Numbered from the stretch's first letter, positions 26,855 to 36,423 are shown. The stretch: 64,000 bases of DNA from Endobacterium cereale (GCF_009617585.1 NZ_WIXI01000036.1:23072-87071); one strand, 5' to 3'. Program-made: numbers and translations. Notes: generated by a model not told the origin, from the sequence alone.

Positions 26855-28966
26855 ATGAGAAAAAATGTTCTGATCCTTGCAGGCCTTGGCCTCGGATTGA
26901 CCGCAGGCCTTTTCGACCTGCGCATGAGCATTGCTGCGTCGTTGCCGGAAGGTCCGGTCCCGCTGCCTTTCGTCAAACCGGATGCACCCCGGCCGAATGC
27001 GCCCGCCCGGCCACCGATGTCTTCTCCCGACATTACCGGTTCTATCCCCTCACCTTCGCTGCCGCAGCGCGGCGGTCGCCTCGGTATGGTCAGCCAGCTG
27101 AAAACCGGGCTTGATGCGCTTTCCGCGCGTGATGCCGGCACCGCGATTGCGACCCGCAACAGCCTGCCCGCCGGCTCGCTCGACCGCCAGATCCTCACCT
27201 GGGCAATCGCAACGTCCGGCCTCAACGGTGTGCCCTCTTTCGAGATTGCAAATGCACAGCGCGAATTGCGCGGCTGGCCGGGGCTCACCCGCCTGCGTGC
27301 CAACTCGGAGCGCGCGCTTTACCGCGAAAATCCGGCCCCGGCTTCCGTGCTTGCCGCCTTCGGCAACAGTGCGGCCGAAACGCCGGAAGGCGCGATGGTC
27401 CTCGCCCGCGCTCTGGTCACCTCCGGAGACAGCAAACGCGCCGCCACCGTGCTGCGCACGATCTGGACCGGTGAGGCGCTGGACAAGGGCACCGAGGACA
27501 AGATCCTCAAGGAATTTTCCGGCCTTCTCTCCACTGCCGACCATAAGGCTCGCATGGATTACCTGATGTATCGCGGACGCACGGCGCAGGCCGAGCGGTT
27601 CGCCGATCTCGGCCGCGCGCAGTCGCTCTACAAGGCATGGGCCGCCGTTGCCACGAAGAGCAAAAATGCCGATCAACTTCTGCAGGCGGCATCCGCCAAC
27701 TGGAGCAAGGACCCGGCCTATCTGTTTTCCACGATCGAGAACCTGCGCCATCAGGACCGTTACCGCGAGGCAGCCAGCCTGCTCGACAAGGCACCGCGGG
27801 ATGCCACCCGGCTCGTCAATGGCGGCGAATGGTGGAACGAGCGCCGCATCATCGCACGCGGCCTGGCCGACAAGGGTGACTTTGCCGAGGCCTATCGTGT
27901 CGCCTCCCACCACATGGCGACTGCCGCCACGGATATCGTCGACGCGGAATTTCATGCCGGCTGGTATGCGCTGCGCGCGCTCAAGAACCCGACAGACGCT
28001 GAAAAACATTTTCGCGCAATCCTGAATACCTCGACGCGACCGCTTTCGGCGTCGCGCGCGCTCTACTGGCTCGGCCGCTCCGCCGAAGCCGGCGGCCCCG
28101 GCAAGGCAGCTGATTTTTACCGGCAGGCCGCACAATATTCCGGCACATTCTACGGCCAGTTGGCAGCAGCCAAACTCGGCACGAAGGTACTGAACGTTTC
28201 CTATCCCGCACCAAGCGATAGCGACCGACGCAATTTCGAGAACCGCGAAGTGGTGCGCGCCATCGACCGGCTGGATGCGGCCGGCCATGATTCGCGTGCA
28301 AACGCACTATACCGCGCACTGGCCGACGAGATCACCAGCCCCGGCGAACTCGCCATTCTGACCGCACGCGCAGAAAAGAACGGCGACCATGCGCTGTCTT
28401 TGCAGATCGGTAAATCCGCCTTTGCGCGCGGCATCGAGGTGGCGGCACTTGCTTACCCGACCGGCGTCATCCCCTCCTCCGCGAATATTGCCGGCTCCGG
28501 CAAGGCGCTGGCTTATGCCATCGCCCGCCAGGAAAGCGCCTTCAACCCGGCCGCCATTTCACCGGCCGATGCGCGCGGCCTGCTGCAAATTCTTCCGGGC
28601 ACCGCCAAAGGCGTCGCCGGTCGTCACGGCATTACCTACACGGCCGCCAAACTCACAACCGACGCCGGTTATAACGCCACGCTTGGTGCCCATTATCTCG
28701 GCGAGCAGATCGACAGTTTTGGTGGCTCCTACATCCTCACCTTCATCGCCTATAATGCCGGTCCGCGCCGCGTGCCGGATTGGGTCGCCCGCTATGGCGA
28801 TCCGCGCGGCAAATCGCTGGATGAGGTGATCGACTGGATCGAGCGCATCCCCTTCCCCGAAACCCGCAATTACGTGCAGCGGGTGATGGAGAATTACCAG
28901 GTCTACAAGACACGTCTCGGCCAGACGGCTGATATCGAGGATGATCTGAGGTTCGGGCGGCGATAA
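26855..28966 (+). CDS. Soluble lytic murein transglycosylase (Slt70-like)
   Basis: A 703-residue periplasmic transglycosylase. It has a short N-terminal signal helix (MRKNVLILAGLGLGLTAGLF) and a Pro-rich linker. A long superhelical U-domain of alpha-helical hairpins spans about 80-520. The C-terminal catalytic SLT domain contains Glu560 in IARQESAFNPAAIS, then ARGLLQILPGTAKG and YNAGPRRVPDW. It cleaves peptidoglycan glycan strands to 1,6-anhydro products. It diverges from dapA. Confidence 0.93.
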   Translation: MRKNVLILAGLGLGLTAGLFDLRMSIAASLPEGPVPLPFVKPDAPRPNAPARPPMSSPDITGSIPSPSLPQRGGRLGMVSQLKTGLDALSARDAGTAIATRNSLPAGSLDRQILTWAIATSGLNGVPSFEIANAQRELRGWPGLTRLRANSERALYRENPAPASVLAAFGNSAAETPEGAMVLARALVTSGDSKRAATVLRTIWTGEALDKGTEDKILKEFSGLLSTADHKARMDYLMYRGRTAQAERFADLGRAQSLYKAWAAVATKSKNADQLLQAASANWSKDPAYLFSTIENLRHQDRYREAASLLDKAPRDATRLVNGGEWWNERRIIARGLADKGDFAEAYRVASHHMATAATDIVDAEFHAGWYALRALKNPTDAEKHFRAILNTSTRPLSASRALYWLGRSAEAGGPGKAADFYRQAAQYSGTFYGQLAAAKLGTKVLNVSYPAPSDSDRRNFENREVVRAIDRLDAAGHDSRANALYRALADEITSPGELAILTARAEKNGDHALSLQIGKSAFARGIEVAALAYPTGVIPSSANIAGSGKALAYAIARQESAFNPAAISPADARGLLQILPGTAKGVAGRHGITYTAAKLTTDAGYNATLGAHYLGEQIDSFGGSYILTFIAYNAGPRRVPDWVARYGDPRGKSLDEVIDWIERIPFPETRNYVQRVMENYQVYKTRLGQTADIEDDLRFGRR

Positions 28967-29055
28967 GCCGAAAACGACGACATGTGCTGTTTCATCGTTT
29001 GTTGCCCACAGCCATCCGACATCAAGGCCTCGCACATTCAGCATCCACAACGAAA

Positions 29056-29082
29056 AAGCCCGCGGAGATGATCCGCGGGCTT
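29056..29082 (-). terminator. Terminator for the downstream porin gene
   Basis: Ten-bp stem AAGCCCGCGG / CCGCGGGCTT (29056-29065 and 29073-29082). On the minus strand it is followed by TTTTTCG, 22 bases after the porin stop. It may also serve the convergent transglycosylase gene. Confidence 0.85.
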
Positions 29083-29104
29083 CTTTGTCTCTTGCGAGAT
29101 CCGA

Positions 29105-30229
29105 TTAGAACGAACGCTGCAGACGCAGGAAGCCGTCCCAACGATCGCCATCGCCAACGCCAGCAAGATCAACGTCTACGCTGGTGTAGTTGACGGTGGC
29201 CTTAGCCTTCAGGTTGGTGGTGATTTCGTAGTCGGCCGTTACGCCAACGCGCCATGCATCGCCGCCATCATAATCGCTATCGCCGTAAACCGGCAGGATA
29301 TTAGACCAGTACTGAGCACCGGGCGTGATAGCGAGCTTGTCGGAAACCTTGATAGCGTATTCAGCACCAATGCTCCATTCGGAGAAGTCCCAGTAACGCG
29401 ACGGGCCGAAGGAGTAGACGCCGAAGACGCCGAGGGTACCTGGGCCGATTTCGGCAGCGAGTGTCGAAGCGATGACGCCATCGTCGAAGTCGAAGTCGTA
29501 AGCACCGAACAGATCGATAGCAACGCCACCGAACTTGCCAGCGATCATGGCGTTGACGCCAAGTTCGTCTTCATTGCCAGGAACGAAATCCCCAGCGCCG
29601 TTAACAAAACCACCGGTCTTCCAGCCGTCCTGCGAGTCGAAAGCGTCAGCCTGGATGTAGGCCTGGAAAGAGCCGCCGTCGAACGTGTAACGGATAGAGT
29701 TGTTCAGAGTGTCGCCACCGATATAACCGAAATCGCTGCCGAGCGGACCACCGTCAGACAGAACAGTTTCGCCCGGAAGGCCGTTATCGAAGTAGCCGTA
29801 GAAGTAACCGACCTGCAGGCCGCCGAGCTGGATGATGGCTTCATCCACGAAGAAATCCTGGCTGCCGCCGTTGGTGTCGGCTTCAAGGCTGATCGACGAA
29901 CCGAGCGTGCCGAGTTCCGTGTCGGACTTGGCGGCGATGGTCAGGTAACCACGGGTATTGGTGCGGTAGCCGCCTTCCTGAAAGCGACCGCCTGCGGGGC
30001 CGTCGAAATCGAAATCGCTACGGCCGTCGACCTGGACGCGAACATAACCGCCGATCTTGAGGCAGGTTTCGGTGCCCGGGATGTAGAAATAGCCGGTGCC
30101 GAACGCGTCGCAGACGCGTACGTATTCCATGGGTTCCGGTTCGGCAGCGACGATAGCGTCGGCCGCCTGGGCGCCGGAAACGGCTGCCAGCGCAGCTGCG
30201 GAGCCGAGAAGAAGGCTTTTGATGTTCAT
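29105..30229 (-). CDS. Porin (Omp2b/RopA type), copy A
   Basis: A 374-residue outer-membrane general porin of the alphaproteobacterial porin_2 family. The signal peptide MNIKSLLLGSAAALAAVSGA is cleaved near AQA (residue 22). The mature N-terminus has the PMEYVRVCDAFGTGYFYIPG motif and a disulfide pair (VCDAF ... ETCLKIGGYVRVQ). The C-terminus ends RWDGFLRLQRSF with the Phe needed for BAM insertion. It forms a 16-strand trimeric channel by family. It is a tandem copy of the gene at 30504; this copy has longer loops at GPAGGRFQEGG and near residue 205-215. Confidence 0.93.
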   Translation of the reverse strand: MNIKSLLLGSAAALAAVSGAQAADAIVAAEPEPMEYVRVCDAFGTGYFYIPGTETCLKIGGYVRVQVDGRSDFDFDGPAGGRFQEGGYRTNTRGYLTIAAKSDTELGTLGSSISLEADTNGGSQDFFVDEAIIQLGGLQVGYFYGYFDNGLPGETVLSDGGPLGSDFGYIGGDTLNNSIRYTFDGGSFQAYIQADAFDSQDGWKTGGFVNGAGDFVPGNEDELGVNAMIAGKFGGVAIDLFGAYDFDFDDGVIASTLAAEIGPGTLGVFGVYSFGPSRYWDFSEWSIGAEYAIKVSDKLAITPGAQYWSNILPVYGDSDYDGGDAWRVGVTADYEITTNLKAKATVNYTSVDVDLAGVGDGDRWDGFLRLQRSF

Positions 30230-30456
30230 TGGTCATTCCCCGATTTGGCGAGTCATTCTTACGGGGTCCAACGTACATGTGCATAACTTGCTTTCAAGCA
30301 AATCCGGCACTGCTAATGCGCCTCGCCACATAGTTGCGACACCTGCGTCACTTTTATGTCACAACTTATTGCAGTGCACACAGTCTTTCCACACCCTGCC
30401 GGATTTTTCATCTTCGGTCGAATCGAAACCAAAGCCGACGAAGGCCCAAAACAGAA

Positions 30457-30479
30457 AAGCCCGGCCAAAGGCCGGGCTT
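30457..30479 (-). terminator. Terminator for porin copy B
   Basis: Ten-bp perfect stem AAGCCCGGCC / GGCCGGGCTT with a three-base loop. On the minus strand it is followed by TTTTCTG, 24 bases after the stop of porin copy B. It shows that the two porin genes are separate transcription units. Confidence 0.88.
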
Positions 30480-30503
30480 CCCGATCAAACCTGAAAGGTC
30501 AGA

Positions 30504-31571
30504 TTAGAACGAACGCTGCAGACGGAAGAAGCCGTCCCAACGGTCAGCAGATTCTACGCCGTTGTCTACGTCGGTGTAGTTAACAGTTGCCTTAGCAGTC
30601 AGGCCCTGGGTGATCTTGTAGTCGGCAGTTACGCCAACGCGCCAAGCGTCACCACCAACGTAGTCGCCGGTGCCGTAGTTACGGGTAACGTTATCCCAGT
30701 ACTGAGCGCCCGGGGTGATCGAGAACTTGTCGGTTACAGCGATTGCGTATTCTGCACCGATGCTCCACTCGGAGAAGTCCCAGTAAGCGGACGGGCCGGT
30801 CGAGTATACGCCGAAGACGCCGAGCTTGCCCGGGCCGATTTCAGCCGACAGGGTCGAAGCGATAACGCCGTCTTCCCAATCGAAGTCGTAGGCGCCGAAC
30901 AGGTCGATCGATACGCCGCCGAACTTGCCAGCGATCATGGCGTTAACGCCAACTTCGTCCTGCGTGTCAACGATACCGTTGTCGAACTTCCAGCCAGCTT
31001 CCGAGTTGAAAGCGTCAGCCTGGATGTAGGCCTGGAAAGCGCCGCCATCGAAGGTGTAACGGATGGAGTTGTTCAGCGTGTCGCCAGCGATGTAGCCGCT
31101 ACCGAACGGGCCGCCGTCCGAAAGAACGGTTTCGCCCGGAAGGCCGTTATCGAAGTAGTTGTAGAACTGACCAACGCGGAGACCACCGATTTCGAGGTAG
31201 GTTTCTTCGAGGTAGAAGTCCGAGTCGCTGTTCGTGTTGGCGCGCAGCGTGATCTTGGAAGCGAGCGTGCCGAGTTCCGTGTCAGACTTGGCGTCGAACT
31301 GGAGCTGAGCGCGGGTGTTGGTGCGGTAACCGCCCTGCTGACCGGTCAGGTCGAAGTCCGAACGACCGTCAACCTGTACACGAACGTAACCACCGATCTT
31401 GAGGCAGGTTTCGGTGCCCGGGATGTAGAAGTAGCCGGTGCCGAAAGCGTCGCAAACGCGGACGTATTCCATGGGCTCAGGTTCAGCAGCAACGATAGCG
31501 TCGGCAGCCTGTGCGCCAGATACAGCAGCGAGAGCTGCTGCGGAGCCGAGAAGAAGGCTCTTGATGTTCAT
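30504..31571 (-). CDS. Porin (Omp2b/RopA type), copy B
   Basis: A 355-residue outer-membrane porin. It is identical to copy A over its first roughly 75 residues, including the signal peptide and the CDAFG...ETCLKIGGYV block, and closely similar over the last 140. It differs in the loop regions (for example YLEETYLEIGGLRVGQFYNY versus the copy A equivalent). The ATG has a near-perfect ribosome site (GGAGGT, about six bases upstream), stronger than that of copy A, which suggests this is the major porin. The C-terminal Phe is present. Confidence 0.94.
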   Translation of the reverse strand: MNIKSLLLGSAAALAAVSGAQAADAIVAAEPEPMEYVRVCDAFGTGYFYIPGTETCLKIGGYVRVQVDGRSDFDLTGQQGGYRTNTRAQLQFDAKSDTELGTLASKITLRANTNSDSDFYLEETYLEIGGLRVGQFYNYFDNGLPGETVLSDGGPFGSGYIAGDTLNNSIRYTFDGGAFQAYIQADAFNSEAGWKFDNGIVDTQDEVGVNAMIAGKFGGVSIDLFGAYDFDWEDGVIASTLSAEIGPGKLGVFGVYSTGPSAYWDFSEWSIGAEYAIAVTDKFSITPGAQYWDNVTRNYGTGDYVGGDAWRVGVTADYKITQGLTAKATVNYTDVDNGVESADRWDGFFRLQRSF

Positions 31572-32150
31572 GTTTGACCTCCAGTCAAAGTTACATAAGG
31601 GTCTGGGTTCTTATAGCTGAAGGACAGCATTCCCTGCCCCATCCCCATCGGTATTCGAAAACGTGCGATCCACCGCCGCGCTTCCGAGAGTGAAAATACA
31701 AGACCGCGCCGCGCACGCAATCTTGAACTGGGAGAATTGCGGTTCGCCATGCCCGCTTCCAATCCCGCTGTTGCGGAAAGGCCACAAAACGGCCGTTGAG
31801 GATCGTTCAATTTTTACAAATCCTTAACAATTGCCTTGAGACGCAGGCACTTAGCCGCCGAAAGACTGTCCTGTCGGCCTGTGGAGAAGCGCGGATTCGC
31901 AGCCGACCCAGGGATTTTCAAAGGTGATTCCAGAAAGTCTGCATCCTGCAATTTCAGAGTCGGCTGGCAACAACCCACCATTTGGCCCAGCCGGCAGAAT
32001 CGATGCGAGAATCGGAATCGGTTGCCCGGGTAGTCCGCCGGTGAACAAGCAGGCCCGAAACCAGGAATCGGAAATGCGCCGCTGCAAGCACATGGCTCGA
32101 CCGGCGCTGGCGCACGTTCAACATATCCATGTCAGGGAAAATTCGTTTGA
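31572..32150. other. Intergenic region upstream of porin B
   Basis: About 580 bases. The part next to porin B holds its ribosome site and, near 31805-31835, an AT-rich stretch suitable for a minus-strand promoter. Several short open frames exist on both strands but none has a ribosome site or recognisable protein. I see nothing else I can support. Confidence 0.4.
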
Positions 32151-32240
32151 TGGCGGAGAGGATGGGATTCGAACCCACGATACCCTCTCGGGTATACTCC
32201 CTTAGCAGGGGAGCGCCTTCGACCACTCGGCCACCTCTCC
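32151..32240 (-). tRNA. tRNA-Ser (anticodon GCU)
   Basis: A 90-base class II tRNA. The acceptor stem GGAGAGG/CCTCTCC, discriminator G and encoded CCA are visible. The anticodon arm CTCCC-CTGCTAA-GGGAG gives anticodon GCU (serine, AGC/AGU codons). A long variable arm (TATACCCGAGAGGGTATC) and T-arm GTGGG-TTCGAAT-CCCAT complete it. There is no integrase or attachment-site duplication beside it. Confidence 0.96.
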
Positions 32241-32314
32241 GGTGAGGTGGTGATTATTCGGGAAGAATCGTGATTGCAAGGTCTTTTCACGCCTTCGGCC
32301 ATATTTCCTTATAT

Positions 32315-32338
32315 TAGGGGCGGTTTTCCACGCCCCTA
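32315..32338 (-). terminator. Stem-loop after ferredoxin-reductase gene
   Basis: Eight-bp stem TAGGGGCG / CGCCCCTA with an eight-base loop, eight bases beyond the stop of the minus-strand flavoprotein gene. There is no clear T-run, so it is a weak or Rho-aided terminator at best. Confidence 0.45.
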
Positions 32339-32345
32339 TTAAAGG

Positions 32346-33566
32346 TCAGCCGAGCAGAAGCTTCAGATCGGCCGCCGTGTCTGCCAGCACGTCGCGATTC
32401 GGCTGCTTGCCCTGATCAAGCAGCCGCTTGCCGGTGGCATAGGCTTTTGCGTCATTGATAGCGTCGACCGCCACAAAGCGCCCATCTTTGAAATACCAAA
32501 CGGAAACGCTGCCCGGACGCGCGCCTTCGCGCACGACGGTCTCGTCGAAACCGAGATTGAAGCCCGCTATTTGCAGTTTCACATCATACTGGTCCGACCA
32601 GAACCACGGTTTGGCATCATAGGCGATATCTTCCCCCGTCATCACCACGGCAGCGGCCTCGGCCTGGTCGATGGCGTTCTGCACCGATTCGAGCCGCACC
32701 CGTTCGCCGCGCCATGGCAGACTTGTGCAGTCACCGACCGCAAAAATCGAACTGTCGGAGGTTCGGGCGAATTCATTGACGATGATTCCATTGCCGACGT
32801 CGAGCCCGCAGTCGCTGGCCAGCTGATCATTGGCCGCAACGCCGATACCGACGATGACGGCATCCACCTCGATAACGGTGCCATCGGACAGCTCGGCTGC
32901 CGCCACGCGACCTTCCTTGCCGATCAGTCGCTTCAGACCGGTGTTTTCCAGAATGGCGACACCATGCTCCTTATGTATGTCACGCATGATGGCAGCCGTC
33001 TCGGCAGAGGCGACCCGCTTGAGGATACGGTCGGCCATTTCGATCAGCGTCACCTCAAGCCCGAATTTTTTCGCGACCGCCGCCGCTTCCAGCCCGATAT
33101 AACCGCCGCCGATCACCAGCAGGCGACGACCTTCCTTCATTTCGGCTTCCAGACGATCGGCGTCGCGCTTGGCGCGCATCACGTAAACGCCGTCGAGATC
33201 GCCGCCGATTTCCGCCGGCAAGGTCCGCGGCGTGGCGCCGGTGGCAAGCACCAGTGTTTCGTAGGTGACGGTCGAGCCGTCCTGCAGTTTTACTTCTTTC
33301 CTCTGGCGATCGATCTCCTCCACGAAGGCGGACAGTCGCAGGTCGATCTGGTTTTCGGCAAACCATTCCGGCACGCGCAAAAGCAGGCGGTCGAATTCCA
33401 TTTCGCCAGACAGATACTTTTTAGAGAGCGGCGGCCGCTGGTAGGGCGCAACGTCCTCGGCGCCGAGCATGGTGATCGGCCGCTCATCCTTCAGCGCTCT
33501 CAGCTTGGCGGCAAGCGCCAGTCCCGCCTGCCCTGCCCCGACGATTACCAGCCTGCCTGCAGTCAC
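32346..33566 (-). CDS. FAD-dependent ferredoxin reductase-like oxidoreductase
   Basis: A 406-residue class I-like flavoprotein of the ferredoxin/rubredoxin/putidaredoxin reductase family. The FAD dinucleotide fold is VIVGAGQAGLALAAKL (8-23). The contact YQRPPLSKKYL (42-52), NAD fold LLVIGGGYIGLEAAAVAKKFG (about 149-169) and second FAD motif NEFARTSDSSIFAVGDCTSL are all present. The enzyme would pass electrons from NAD(P)H to a 2Fe-2S ferredoxin serving a dioxygenase or P450, but no such partner is nearby. It stands alone between tRNA-Ser and a PilZ-like gene. Confidence 0.9.
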   Translation of the reverse strand: MTAGRLVIVGAGQAGLALAAKLRALKDERPITMLGAEDVAPYQRPPLSKKYLSGEMEFDRLLLRVPEWFAENQIDLRLSAFVEEIDRQRKEVKLQDGSTVTYETLVLATGATPRTLPAEIGGDLDGVYVMRAKRDADRLEAEMKEGRRLLVIGGGYIGLEAAAVAKKFGLEVTLIEMADRILKRVASAETAAIMRDIHKEHGVAILENTGLKRLIGKEGRVAAAELSDGTVIEVDAVIVGIGVAANDQLASDCGLDVGNGIIVNEFARTSDSSIFAVGDCTSLPWRGERVRLESVQNAIDQAEAAAVVMTGEDIAYDAKPWFWSDQYDVKLQIAGFNLGFDETVVREGARPGSVSVWYFKDGRFVAVDAINDAKAYATGKRLLDQGKQPNRDVLADTAADLKLLLG

Positions 33567-33792
33567 GTCATGCCCTCTTTATAATAGGAGCCCGCCGGAT
33601 GCGGGCGCGAGACAGGGGTAAAGCCGTGCCGCGAAGCCGTCAACATAGGAGCGCTGTCGTCGACACTTCGGCACCGTGGCGTGCATCTGAACGGGATCAG
33701 CACCGCTCATTCAAATTTTACCGATGCGTTTCAATATGCGTCAGCGGAAACGCCGTAGACTGGATTACAGACAAGGACCCAGGGAGGGTCTG

Positions 33793-34143
33793 ATGCCGAT
33801 GATTGCGCCCGATATGACCAATATTCCGCGTGACAAGATTTACGAACAGTTCGAGGTCGACCGACCGGCCAAGATCATTTTTGTCGAACATCATCTCTCG
33901 ACCAAACAGAACCTGCGCTGCCTGATCCGCAAAATGTCGATCTATGGCGCCGAGCTGGACGTCAGTCCCTATTTGGCCGTGCCCAGTCATTTCTTTCTGG
34001 AAATCCTCGGTATCCGTGACGAGATCGGCTGCACGCTGATCCGCCGCGAGGAGGAGAAGCTGACGATCGGCTTCAACATGCTGATCGACCCGGAATTTCT
34101 GCATCACGTCATTCGTCTGGGTTTCGACGCAGATCATTGGTGA
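33793..34143 (+). CDS. PilZ-like domain protein
   Basis: A 116-residue single-domain protein. A beta-rich segment LRCLIRKMSIYGAELDVSPY fits the second half of a PilZ domain (usual D/N-x-S-x-x-G, here K-M-S-I-Y-G). The N-terminal RxxxR pair that binds c-di-GMP is not clear, so it may be a non-binding variant. AGGGAGG precedes the ATG at 33793; the frame is open 23 codons further upstream without a ribosome site. It lies 227 bases downstream of the divergent flavoprotein start. Confidence 0.6.
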   Translation: MPMIAPDMTNIPRDKIYEQFEVDRPAKIIFVEHHLSTKQNLRCLIRKMSIYGAELDVSPYLAVPSHFFLEILGIRDEIGCTLIRREEEKLTIGFNMLIDPEFLHHVIRLGFDADHW

Positions 34144-34242
34144 TGGTCTTTGCCTGACAGGGCGGCCAGACGGGCAAATGCGCTTGCGCATGGCCGAATT
34201 GGACCTATTGTGTGCCGGTTTTTGCCCAACCGGAATTTGCAT

Positions 34243-35364
34243 ATGCCTGACCTGTCGTCCTTCTCCCGCTTCACGCCGCTTGTCCAAAGCCTGCCCGCCA
34301 CCGTTCCCTTCGTCGGGCCGGAAGCGATCGAGCGCAATCGCGGGCTGATGGTGAAGGCGCGGATCGGCGCCAACGAAAACGGCTTTGGCCCCTCGCACGC
34401 CGTCATCGCGGCGATTGCGGAGGCCGCAACCGACACCTGGAAATACAATGACCCGGAAAATTTCGAGCTGAAGGCAGCGCTTGCCGCACATCTCGGTATC
34501 CGCGCAGAAAATATTGCCATCGGCGAAGGCATCGACGACCTTTTGGGCCTGATCGTGCGCATGGTGATAGAGCCCGGTTTTCCGGTCGTCACATCGTTTG
34601 GCGCCTATCCGACCTTCAATTTCCATGTCGCCGGTTTTGGCGGACGACTGGTGACGACACCTTATATAGATGATCGTGAAGATCTGAATGGGCTACTGGA
34701 CCTCGTGCGTCGCGAAAACGCGCCGCTGGTCTATTTCGCCAATCCAGACAATCCGATGGGCAGCTGGCACACGGCAGACGATATCGTCGCCTTCGCCAAG
34801 GCGCTTCCAGAAACATGCCTGATGATTCTCGACGAAGCCTATTGCGAAACGGGCCCGGCAGACGCCACGCCCGCAATGGCCGCCCTCATCGACATGCCCA
34901 ACATTTTGCGCACCCGCACGTTTTCCAAGGCTTACGGTCTGGCTGGGGCGCGGATCGGTTATGCCATTTCGACGCCCGGCACCGCCCAGGCCTTCGACAA
35001 AATCCGCAACCACTTTGGCATGGCGCGTATCAGCACGGCAGCCGCCTTGGCGGCCCTCAAGGACCAAGCTTATTTGACCAAGGTGATCGGCGATATTTCC
35101 GCCTCGCGTGATCGCATCGCAAAAATCGCTCGCGACAATGGTTTGTTACCGCTCGCTTCCGCCACCAATTTCGTCGCCGTCGATTGCGGCCGAGATGGTG
35201 TTTACGCGCGCTCCATTGTCGATGGACTGATGGAACACGGTGTATTCATCCGCATGCCGGGTGTCGCGCCGCTCAACCGCTGCATCCGCATCAGTGCCGG
35301 CACGGAAAAAGACATGGCATTGCTGGAGGAAGCATTGCCGCAAGTCCTGAAGGCGCTGAAGTAA
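34243..35364 (+). CDS. HisC-type PLP-dependent aminotransferase
   Basis: A 373-residue class I/II aminotransferase similar to histidinol-phosphate aminotransferases. Family landmarks are ANENGFGPS near residue 42, the NPDNPMGSW motif, DEAYCE, and PLP-binding Lys229 in RTFSKAYGLAGARIGY. It ends with CIRISAGTEKDMALLEEALP. There are no other histidine genes around, so it is probably a second aminotransferase with aromatic or related substrates rather than the biosynthetic HisC. I start at the ATG at 34243; the frame is open to 34150 without family resemblance. Confidence 0.87.
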   Translation: MPDLSSFSRFTPLVQSLPATVPFVGPEAIERNRGLMVKARIGANENGFGPSHAVIAAIAEAATDTWKYNDPENFELKAALAAHLGIRAENIAIGEGIDDLLGLIVRMVIEPGFPVVTSFGAYPTFNFHVAGFGGRLVTTPYIDDREDLNGLLDLVRRENAPLVYFANPDNPMGSWHTADDIVAFAKALPETCLMILDEAYCETGPADATPAMAALIDMPNILRTRTFSKAYGLAGARIGYAISTPGTAQAFDKIRNHFGMARISTAAALAALKDQAYLTKVIGDISASRDRIAKIARDNGLLPLASATNFVAVDCGRDGVYARSIVDGLMEHGVFIRMPGVAPLNRCIRISAGTEKDMALLEEALPQVLKALK

Positions 35365-35378
35365 TCCGAAAACAGAAA

Positions 35379-35412
35379 GACCGTGCCGGCCTTGTTCCTG
35401 CCGGTCACGGTC
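35379..35412 (+). terminator. Stem-loop after aminotransferase gene
   Basis: A long stem GACCGTGCCGGC / GCCGGTCACGGTC with one bulge and a nine-base loop, 14 bases after the stop. The T-run is missing, but the position fits a transcript end. Confidence 0.55.
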
Positions 35413-35622
35413 TCGAATGCATGACGTCAATCCGGCTCTTTGCGGCCGTTTACCGACGTCGAAGTTTGTTATTCTCTACTATTGATCGTGAAATGCCGTG
35501 CTCTGCGGCGTCCTTGCGCGTCCTTCATGGCGCGCAAGGACGCCGCAGCATTTCCAAGGCAGTCACATCGTGCTGTCCAAAAACCTGCATCGGTTTTCGG
35601 GTCGATGCGAAAGACGCATGCA

Positions 35623-35898
35623 TCAGTGCATGGTCATCCAGTCCCGGGCAGCGCGCAGTGCAAGCGCGATTTCCGTCTTGCTCATCTGGTGGGACAGATC
35701 GGCGCGCAGCTCGGCGGCACGGTCGGACCCCTTGATGGCGGCGATGTTCAGCCACTTGTGGGCGGCGACGAGGTCAACCGGGCAGCCACGGCCGGTCGCA
35801 TACATCAGGCCCATGTCGCAAAAGGTTTCAGCGCGGTCGGCTCCGCCCATCTGGGCGGTGCCGGCCAGTTCGGTTTCGTGCATTTCAAAACGTGCCAT
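35623..35898 (-). CDS. Sel1-repeat protein, 91 aa
   Basis: A short protein consisting mainly of one to two Sel1-like repeats. The segment AETFCDMGLMYATGRGCPVD followed by LVAAHKWLNIAAIKGSDRAA shows the repeat consensus (A..LG.MY..GRGV..D...A..W...AA..G). These TPR-like units mediate protein contacts. The start at 35898 is chosen because AGGG lies ten bases upstream. The longer open frame to 36099 is not repeat-like. There is no signal peptide. Confidence 0.75.
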   Translation of the reverse strand: MARFEMHETELAGTAQMGGADRAETFCDMGLMYATGRGCPVDLVAAHKWLNIAAIKGSDRAAELRADLSHQMSKTEIALALRAARDWMTMH

Positions 35899-36423
35899 CT
35901 GACTTAATCCCTGTTCAAATCGTTGTCGTTGCAGTCCCTGTTTTATCTGCCCTCGTGGGGCCCCGACGATCACCGTTCGAGCGGCTTTTTGATCTCTCGG
36001 GCGGCAGGTTTTCCCTGCTCGTTTGATGACCCCAATATGCCTGCAGGACTTCAAAATTCGCCTAAAATGCATGATTAATTCGATGCAAACAAAGTCCAAA
36101 CGCTTGGTAAACTTGGTTTTTTGTTAAACATCGCATGCCCTGTCACATAGGCAATCCGCCTAAAAATTTACGAAAATTTCACGCGGCGAAATTGACTCTT
36201 CATTCACCAAGGATTCCGTTGAGAAATGCGCCCCTTGTGGAAAACAACCCAAATCGACAGCGTTCCTGACAGCCGTTTCACCTCAGGGAACCCCTTGATC
36301 CTCCCAGTTTACCTTTACGTACGCGTAAGCTAAATTGCCCGGGCTTGCGGTTCATCAATCGCTGGCAGGGAGGAACATGCCGCTTGCCGTTTTCAGACGC
36401 GCGGCCTTGAGGAGGAGATTTCG
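35899..36423. other. Intergenic region between Sel1 and DUF2147 genes
   Basis: 525 bases without a supported gene. AT-rich around 36110-36180. It includes a palindrome-like box CTTTACGTACGCGTAAG (36313-36329; arms TTACG and CGTAA) about 95 bases upstream of the DUF2147 ATG that may be a regulator site. GGAGGAG just before 36424 is the DUF2147 ribosome site. Confidence 0.4.

Noticed and set aside
27050..28288. 412-codon minus-strand frame
   Set aside because: Antisense to the lytic transglycosylase superhelical domain; no recognisable protein.
32151..32240. tRNA-Ser as an integration site for a genomic island
   Set aside because: No integrase, no duplicated tRNA 3' end and no change of gene style on either side.
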